Source of the DNA: an uncultured Mollicutes bacterium
Lineage (GTDB): Bacteria > Bacillota_I > Bacilli_A > Acholeplasmatales > Anaeroplasmataceae
NCBI GenBank assembly: GCA_947174685.1
Contig: CAMWJY010000018.1
Coordinates: forward strand, 1-9,761
Length of the DNA stretch: 9,761 bases
Direction: 5' to 3'
Shown: one piece after another, positions 5,810 through 9,761 of the stretch
Layout of the letters: every line of letters begins with the position of its first letter
How positions within the stretch are numbered: the first letter of the stretch is position 1
Program-made: the position numbers and the translations under genes
The notes under the pieces: model-generated
What the model was told of the DNA's origin: nothing
The model's database searches: none
What the model saw: only the letters and a program-made list of their open reading frames with translations

Positions 5810-6906
5810 AATATTTTTTAAAAAAATTTTGGATTATCATTCTTGTTGCAGCTTGTATTAATATACCGCTTTTAGTATTGGGAGCTACACGCACAAATAA
5901 AACTGTTACTTTAAAAGGAGACACTACTATAGTAGAAGACTTTGTAGTCATTGATAACCCTTATAAAGCAGAAGGAAGCTTATCAACTATTTATGTTATA
6001 AGCTTAGATCATTCTACAATCCTGCAAAATTTAATTGTTTCTGCAAGTCCAACTTCAGAGCTTTCTACCTTACCAGAGCATTATCTACATTTTACTACTG
6101 CAGAGCTCAATCAGATGGGAAGAATACAGCATGAATCAAGTATTATGTATTCTTTAATGCTAGCCTATAGTGCTGCAAGTAAGGTAGATGAATCCATTCA
6201 TCTAGATTATGAATTTGATGCTTATGTTATTGCCTACTATGATAAAACCTCAGAGTTTAGAATTGGTGACAGAATCATTGGTGTAGATGGGATATATGCA
6301 AAGGATAGCTTTGAGAATTTTAAGGAAGCTTTTAACAATGCAAAGGAAGGAACAGTTTATCAAGTGATGCGTGGTGGTAAGGAGCTTGAAATTTCGTATA
6401 CAAGTGATAATATGCGTATTGCTGGCTATTCTTATTATAATTTAGATTCTAAAACTGCAAGTCCAAGCTATAAGATTAAGTCCACCAATGTAGGTGGTCC
6501 ATCTGGTGGCTTACTTCAGACCTTAGCATTATATAATTCTCTTATAGAAAAGGATATTACAAACGGCTTCCGTATTGCAGGAACTGGTACTATTGAACCA
6601 GATGGAACCGTTGGAATGATAGGCGGTATCCAGCAAAAGATTTATACTGCCTATGATGATAAAATGGAAATCTTCTTATGCCCTAAGGATAATTATGAGG
6701 AGGCACTGATTGCCTATAATAAATTACCTCATAAGGAGCGTATGAGTCTTTACTCAGTAGAGACCTTTGAAGAGGCCTTAGAGATTTTAAGTAACCATAA
6801 TAGTGAGGGGGGTACTTTAATATGCTTACCTTTCAAGAACGTTATAGAGCATGTAAAGATCAAATCAAGGAATTATCTTTACAAACCCCAAATAAAATTT
6901 GGATAG
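5806..6906 (+). CDS. Membrane-anchored PDZ-Lon serine protease (YlbL/DdcP/SepM-like)
   Basis: Predicted extracytoplasmic Ser-Lys protease. It has 366 residues with a single N-terminal membrane anchor (about 7-27), a beta-rich domain, a PDZ domain (about 135-198: FRIGDRIIGVDG), and a Lon-type proteolytic domain with catalytic Ser233 in GGPSGGL and Lys278 in GGIQQK, 45 residues apart as in the YlbL group. In relatives, SepM matures a competence peptide and DdcP acts in the DNA-damage response; the target here is unknown. Start TTG 5806 overlaps the deaminase stop by 4 nt and is preceded by AAGGAG. The C-terminus is odd: homologous sequence ends near VETFEEALEIL, then a tail of about 35 residues passes through a G6 run (6807-6812) and overlaps the next gene by 85 nt. 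With one G fewer, the frame would stop at a TAA just before that gene. Confidence 0.92.
   Translation: MKYFLKKFWIIILVAACINIPLLVLGATRTNKTVTLKGDTTIVEDFVVIDNPYKAEGSLSTIYVISLDHSTILQNLIVSASPTSELSTLPEHYLHFTTAELNQMGRIQHESSIMYSLMLAYSAASKVDESIHLDYEFDAYVIAYYDKTSEFRIGDRIIGVDGIYAKDSFENFKEAFNNAKEGTVYQVMRGGKELEISYTSDNMRIAGYSYYNLDSKTASPSYKIKSTNVGGPSGGLLQTLALYNSLIEKDITNGFRIAGTGTIEPDGTVGMIGGIQQKIYTAYDDKMEIFLCPKDNYEEALIAYNKLPHKERMSLYSVETFEEALEILSNHNSEGGTLICLPFKNVIEHVKIKSRNYLYKPQIKFG
6805..6812 (+). promoter_or_regulatory. Ribosome binding site (GAGGGGGG) for the small membrane protein, inside the protease gene
   Basis: GAGGGGGG sits 9 nt before ATG 6822 and fixes the start of the small membrane protein. The same G run lies in the protease reading frame, so the tract has a double role and its length decides how the protease gene ends. 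Confidence 0.6.
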
Positions 6907-7172
6907 GATTAGCATCTGTATTTCTTTCTATCTTGATTATGGTTGGTCCAATTGCAGTTTTAATCAATTGTTTTATCTTTAATGATTATTTGAATTTGAT
7001 TTTAATAGGACTTGTCCTATGCTTATATTTGATTATTTTTTTAAGTCGTATTTTCTATTATAAAACAATCACCAAAAAACAGGTTGAAGATATGAAATGC
7101 TTTTATTTGGTTGATGCAGGAGTATGTGCAATCGTTTTGTGTGTTGGTTTATTTTTAGGTTTATTTATTTAG
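6822..7172 (+). CDS. Small hypothetical membrane protein (three predicted TM helices)
   Basis: A 116-residue protein of unknown function. A charged cytoplasmic-type N-terminus (about 1-25, RYRACKDQIKEL) is followed by three hydrophobic stretches: about 27-52 (IWIGLASVFLSILIM...), about 57-78 (LNLILIGLVLCLYLIIFL) and about 95-116 (LVDAGVCAIVLCVGLFLGLFI). A basic loop between helices two and three contains KTITKKQ. No family motif is recognised. It has a clear ribosome binding site at 6805-6812, starts inside the 3' end of the protease gene in another frame, and ends 15 nt before lspA. Its place between a surface protease and signal peptidase II suggests a membrane role, but this is only context. 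A shadow reading frame is unlikely because of the coherent TM pattern and good initiation site. Confidence 0.82.
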   Translation: MLTFQERYRACKDQIKELSLQTPNKIWIGLASVFLSILIMVGPIAVLINCFIFNDYLNLILIGLVLCLYLIIFLSRIFYYKTITKKQVEDMKCFYLVDAGVCAIVLCVGLFLGLFI

Positions 7173-7187
7173 ATTGGAGGGGTCATT

Positions 7188-7694
7188 ATGTGGATTACCT
7201 TACTCGTTTTGGGAGGTTTACTTATCCTAGATCAGGTTACAAAATATTTAGCTGAGGCTTTGATAACTCGAGGCAAAGAGGTTGTATTAATACCTCATGT
7301 TCTTGATGCCACCTTAACGTATAATACAGGTGCTGCATGGTCCTTTCTTTCTGATCACACTTGGATTTTAGTCATAGTGAGCTTTATTGCTTCAGCTGTA
7401 TTAGTTTATTTTATTACAAAGAATAATTGGAAAAAGAAGAAGTGCTATTCTATAGCCATCACTTTAATGCTTGCAGGAACCTTTGGTAACTTTATTGACC
7501 GTTTTTTTTCCTGTATTGGTTTAAGAGATGGTGTAGTGGATATGATTATCTTTGTACCTTTAGATACTGTATGGACCTGGATAACAAAATCTGGCTTTCC
7601 AATTTTTAATGTGGCAGATATGTGCTTAGTCGTTGGAATTGTATTTTTGGCAGTTGACATCATCTTTTTCCAAGAAAAGAGAGCTAAAGCATGA
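7188..7694 (+). CDS. lspA: Lipoprotein signal peptidase (signal peptidase II)
   Basis: Integral-membrane aspartyl protease that cuts signal peptides from diacylglyceryl-modified prolipoproteins just before the lipobox Cys. It has 168 residues and four predicted TM helices, the normal size. Signatures are DQVTK (15-19), YNTGAAWS (45-52), AGTFGNFIDR (96-105), GVVDMI (115-120) and FPIFNVADM (137-145). The catalytic aspartates are expected to be Asp118 and Asp144, with Asn101 and Asp104 conserved. GGAGG lies 7 nt before ATG 7188. The stop overlaps the rluD start as ATGA, a common pairing in Bacillota. Two likely substrates are encoded on either side of the operon (the lipoproteins at 319 and 8727). 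Confidence 0.97.
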   Translation: MWITLLVLGGLLILDQVTKYLAEALITRGKEVVLIPHVLDATLTYNTGAAWSFLSDHTWILVIVSFIASAVLVYFITKNNWKKKKCYSIAITLMLAGTFGNFIDRFFSCIGLRDGVVDMIIFVPLDTVWTWITKSGFPIFNVADMCLVVGIVFLAVDIIFFQEKRAKA

Positions 7695-8593
7695 GTAAGG
7701 TCATAGTAGAGGCAAGCTTAACAAAGCTAAGATTAGATAAAGCCTTAACTCAAATTTATGAAGGAAAATCTAGAAGCTATACCTTAAAGGCTATCGAAGA
7801 AGGAAAGGTTTTAGTCAATGGTAAAATAGAAAAACCTTCCTATTTCTTAAAATTAGGTGATGAAATTTCTTATGAGCCTTTAGAAGAACAGACACTTAAT
7901 ATGGATGCCAAGGATTTAGGACTAGAGATTGTCTATGAGGATAATGATGTTGCAGTTGTGAATAAGCCTAAGGGGATGGTAGTTCATCCAGGAGCAGGTA
8001 ATCAGGAGGATACTTTGGTTCATGGACTACTTTATGAGCTAGATGATTTAGCCACAATCAATGGTGTCATTCGTCCTGGTATTGTGCATAGAATTGATAA
8101 GGATACAACGGGTCTATTGATGATTGCAAAAAATGATATGGCAGCTTTAGCACTTGCTGAGCAATTAAAAAATCACAGCTGTAAAAGAAGATATCAGGCT
8201 TTAGTCTATGGAACCTTTGCTGAATCCAAAGGAAAGATTAATGCACCTATCGGAAGAGATCCTGAGGATAGAAAGAAAATGGCAGTATCTAAAACAGGAA
8301 AACAAGCAATTACGCACTTTACTGTTTTAAAAAGATTTAAGGATTTCACTTTAATTGAATGTGAATTAGAAACAGGAAGAACTCATCAAATTCGTGTTCA
8401 TATGAGTTATATTGGTCATCCTATTGTAGGTGATAAGGTCTATGGAAGAAGAAAGGTCATTGGTGATCAAGGACAATTTCTTCATGCCAAGCTGATTGGC
8501 TTTAAGCACCCTAGAACACAGGAATGGATGGAATTTGATTCAGAGCTGCCAGAGTATTTTAAAGAATTTTTAAAGGAAATAGAAGCAAATTAA
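7691..8593 (+). CDS. rluD: RluA/RluD-family 23S rRNA pseudouridine synthase
   Basis: Predicted to isomerise uridine to pseudouridine in large-subunit rRNA. It has 300 residues, the usual length. An N-terminal S4 RNA-binding domain (about 12-60: RLDKALTQI...SRSYTLKAIEEGKVLVNG) precedes the catalytic domain, which has NKPKGMVVHPG (91-101), HRIDKDTTGLLM (133-144; catalytic Asp136) and the C-terminal ETGRTHQIRVHMSYIGHPIVGD. The presence of the S4 domain and the lspA neighbour match the Bacillus ylyB type of RluD. Exact target uridines are not determined by sequence. The start overlaps the lspA stop by 4 nt, and a terminator begins at its stop codon, so it is the last gene of the operon. Confidence 0.95.
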   Translation: MSKVIVEASLTKLRLDKALTQIYEGKSRSYTLKAIEEGKVLVNGKIEKPSYFLKLGDEISYEPLEEQTLNMDAKDLGLEIVYEDNDVAVVNKPKGMVVHPGAGNQEDTLVHGLLYELDDLATINGVIRPGIVHRIDKDTTGLLMIAKNDMAALALAEQLKNHSCKRRYQALVYGTFAESKGKINAPIGRDPEDRKKMAVSKTGKQAITHFTVLKRFKDFTLIECELETGRTHQIRVHMSYIGHPIVGDKVYGRRKVIGDQGQFLHAKLIGFKHPRTQEWMEFDSELPEYFKEFLKEIEAN

Positions 8594-8613
8594 CCACTTT
8601 CAAAGTGGTTTTT
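8592..8613 (+). terminator. Rho-independent terminator at the end of the operon
   Basis: AACCACT (8592-8598) pairs perfectly with AGTGGTT (8604-8610) around a TTCAA loop, followed by TTTTT and a T-rich stretch. The stem begins within the rluD stop codon. Confidence 0.92.
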
Positions 8614-8641
8614 CTTTATTTTTAAGATTTTAATTATATAG

Positions 8642-8670
8642 TATACAATAGCATAGGCTTATGATATAAT
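8642..8670 (+). promoter_or_regulatory. Sigma-A-type promoter for the downstream lipoprotein gene
   Basis: The -35 TATACA (8642-8647) and perfect -10 TATAAT (8665-8670) are spaced by 17 bases. A TG at 8662-8663 makes an extended -10. It lies between the operon terminator and the lipoprotein gene, marking that gene as a separate transcription unit with a leader of about 50 nt. Confidence 0.8.
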
Positions 8671-8726
8671 TAATATATAGATAAACTATTTTTATATCTA
8701 AGTTTTTTTGAAAGGATGTGCTAGAA

Positions 8727-9761
8727 ATGAAAAAAATACTTTCTTTTATGCTTATGCTTTGTAGTCTATTCATTCTTGTAGGATGTATGACTGAGTATGT
8801 GAGAGTAGAAAAACCTAATGACATACCCATAGATCATCCTAAAGAGGAAGGTCAGCAAGCATCTTATTTAATGGATAAACTAAATTTGTTAGGTATTGCC
8901 TCCGTAAAAGAATTCAAAACGAATACACACCCTCTTAAGGCTAAGCATTTTAATTCCAATATTAGCCAAGATAAAGAATTAAGTGAGGAAGCACCTACAG
9001 TAATAGAAAGCCTCACTTACACTTATCCTTATGATTATGTTAAAATCCATTCGGCATGGAAATTTTCTATCACAATTCCAGAGGATGAAGAGGATGAGGG
9101 ACTAGAAATGATTCAAAGCTCTTGTGGCTTGGGAGATTTAGATGTTATTCTTGCTGATTTCTCCACTTTTGTTTTGGATAAAGAAAAAAACGAATTACGC
9201 TTATCTGTTCAGGATATGATGATTACATTGGTGGGGAAAAAGGGATTATATACCATATTGATGAATAGTGGATTCTATCAATATCACACAGGAGAAGCGC
9301 ATTCTTCTGTGATTTATAGTTCTCATAAAACGATAGATTCTGAGGGAATAAATAAAGATTTTTTACCACCCTTTTATGGAATAAATGTAAAATATGGCTA
9401 TGATGGAGCTTATGATGTTTCCTTTACCAAGAAGGGTAATCTGGCTACAGCTGATGATTTTATTTTATCCACCAAATACAAATATGATTATACAAAGATA
9501 GAAAGAGTTGCTAGAGATACAATGTATAATGTATTAGATTTAACCACTTCTCCACAGGAGTGGATGGAAGGAGATATTTATTTGATTAATCCAGATAAAA
9601 ATGTCTTAACCTTAAGGATAGCAGAGGACACCTTTGTTGATGTATACCTCAGCAAGAATACGATGCTTAAGAATAATCTAATAGATATAGATAGTATATG
9701 GGAAATTCTGGAAACAGAAACACGCATAGCAGTTCGTTATGACTATTGGTATAATGGATAT
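8727..9761 (+). CDS. Large lipoprotein of unknown function (3' end outside window)
   Basis: An open frame of 345 codons from ATG 8727 runs to the window end without a stop. AAAGGATG about 10 nt upstream is a good ribosome binding site. The N-terminus is a lipoprotein signal peptide: MKK, a hydrophobic core (LSFMLMLCSLF) and lipobox ILVGC with Cys20. After it come an acidic linker and a long mixed region rich in Tyr, Asp and Lys, with short beta-like stretches (ESLTYTYPYDYVKIHSAW, GLYTILMNSGFYQYH, FYGINVKYGYDGAYDVSF, RIAVRYDYWYNGY). No catalytic motif, repeat or known domain is recognised. It has its own promoter and follows a terminator, so it is independent of the upstream operon. It should be exported, cleaved by LspA and membrane-anchored. 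Binding protein, adhesin or enzyme cannot be distinguished. Confidence 0.85.
   Translation, partial: MKKILSFMLMLCSLFILVGCMTEYVRVEKPNDIPIDHPKEEGQQASYLMDKLNLLGIASVKEFKTNTHPLKAKHFNSNISQDKELSEEAPTVIESLTYTYPYDYVKIHSAWKFSITIPEDEEDEGLEMIQSSCGLGDLDVILADFSTFVLDKEKNELRLSVQDMMITLVGKKGLYTILMNSGFYQYHTGEAHSSVIYSSHKTIDSEGINKDFLPPFYGINVKYGYDGAYDVSFTKKGNLATADDFILSTKYKYDYTKIERVARDTMYNVLDLTTSPQEWMEGDIYLINPDKNVLTLRIAEDTFVDVYLSKNTMLKNNLIDIDSIWEILETETRIAVRYDYWYNGY

Noticed and set aside
5836..5856. VAAC at residues 14-17 of the PDZ-Lon protease as a lipobox
   Set aside because: The hydrophobic stretch continues past the Cys (INIPLLVLG), and the YlbL/SepM family uses an N-terminal membrane anchor rather than a lipid anchor.
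7445..7663. Minus-strand 72-codon frame inside lspA
   Set aside because: It is fully antisense to conserved LspA motifs, with no promoter or ribosome binding site; a shadow frame.
8630..8830. Minus-strand 66-codon frame across the promoter and lipoprotein start
   Set aside because: It is antisense to a clear promoter, ribosome binding site and signal peptide, and has a low-complexity AT-derived translation.

Overview
The window is AT-rich and every supportable gene lies on the + strand, packed end to end with short gaps or 1-4 nt overlaps. It reads as a low-GC Bacillota chromosome. Evidence for this is a T-box leader, GGAGG-type ribosome binding sites, lipoprotein signal peptides, an lspA-rluD pair and a YlbL/SepM-type PDZ-Lon protease. 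TGA is used as a stop (for example after lspA and the dCMP deaminase), so the code is standard rather than Mycoplasma-type. An archaeal-like short AspRS and the overall style would fit an Erysipelotrichia-like or early-branching Bacilli lineage, but the genus cannot be fixed from sequence reading alone. There are no tRNAs, rRNAs, IS elements or CRISPR arrays.

Layout. (1) 1-1863: the 3' end of an unrecognised gene, followed 1 nt later by a secreted lipoprotein 5'-nucleotidase/metallophosphoesterase. (2) 1864-2174: an intergenic regulatory block with a good promoter (TTGAAA-17-extended TAAAAT) and a complete T-box riboswitch with its terminator. (3) 2154/2175-8593: a long apparent operon: GNAT acetyltransferase, hisS, archaeal-type aspS, dCMP deaminase, PDZ-Lon membrane protease, small membrane protein, lspA, rluD. 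It closes with a strong hairpin terminator. (4) 8594-9761: a new promoter (TATACA-17-extended TATAAT) driving a large lipoprotein of unknown function that runs off the window.

How it works together. The T-box should let transcription into the GNAT-hisS-aspS genes when uncharged tRNA accumulates. Its candidate specifier reads GACAC, so it contains both an Asp codon (GAC) and a His codon (CAC), exactly the two amino acids charged by the two synthetases downstream. The second half of the operon holds nucleotide metabolism (dCMP deaminase) and envelope protein processing (PDZ-Lon protease, signal peptidase II), then a 23S rRNA pseudouridine synthase. LspA would process the two lipoproteins that flank the operon.

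The most interesting points are the overlapping Asp/His specifier, a GNAT gene placed first under T-box control with an apparent AUA start codon, the short archaeal-like AspRS, and a G6 tract that sets where the protease ends relative to the next gene.
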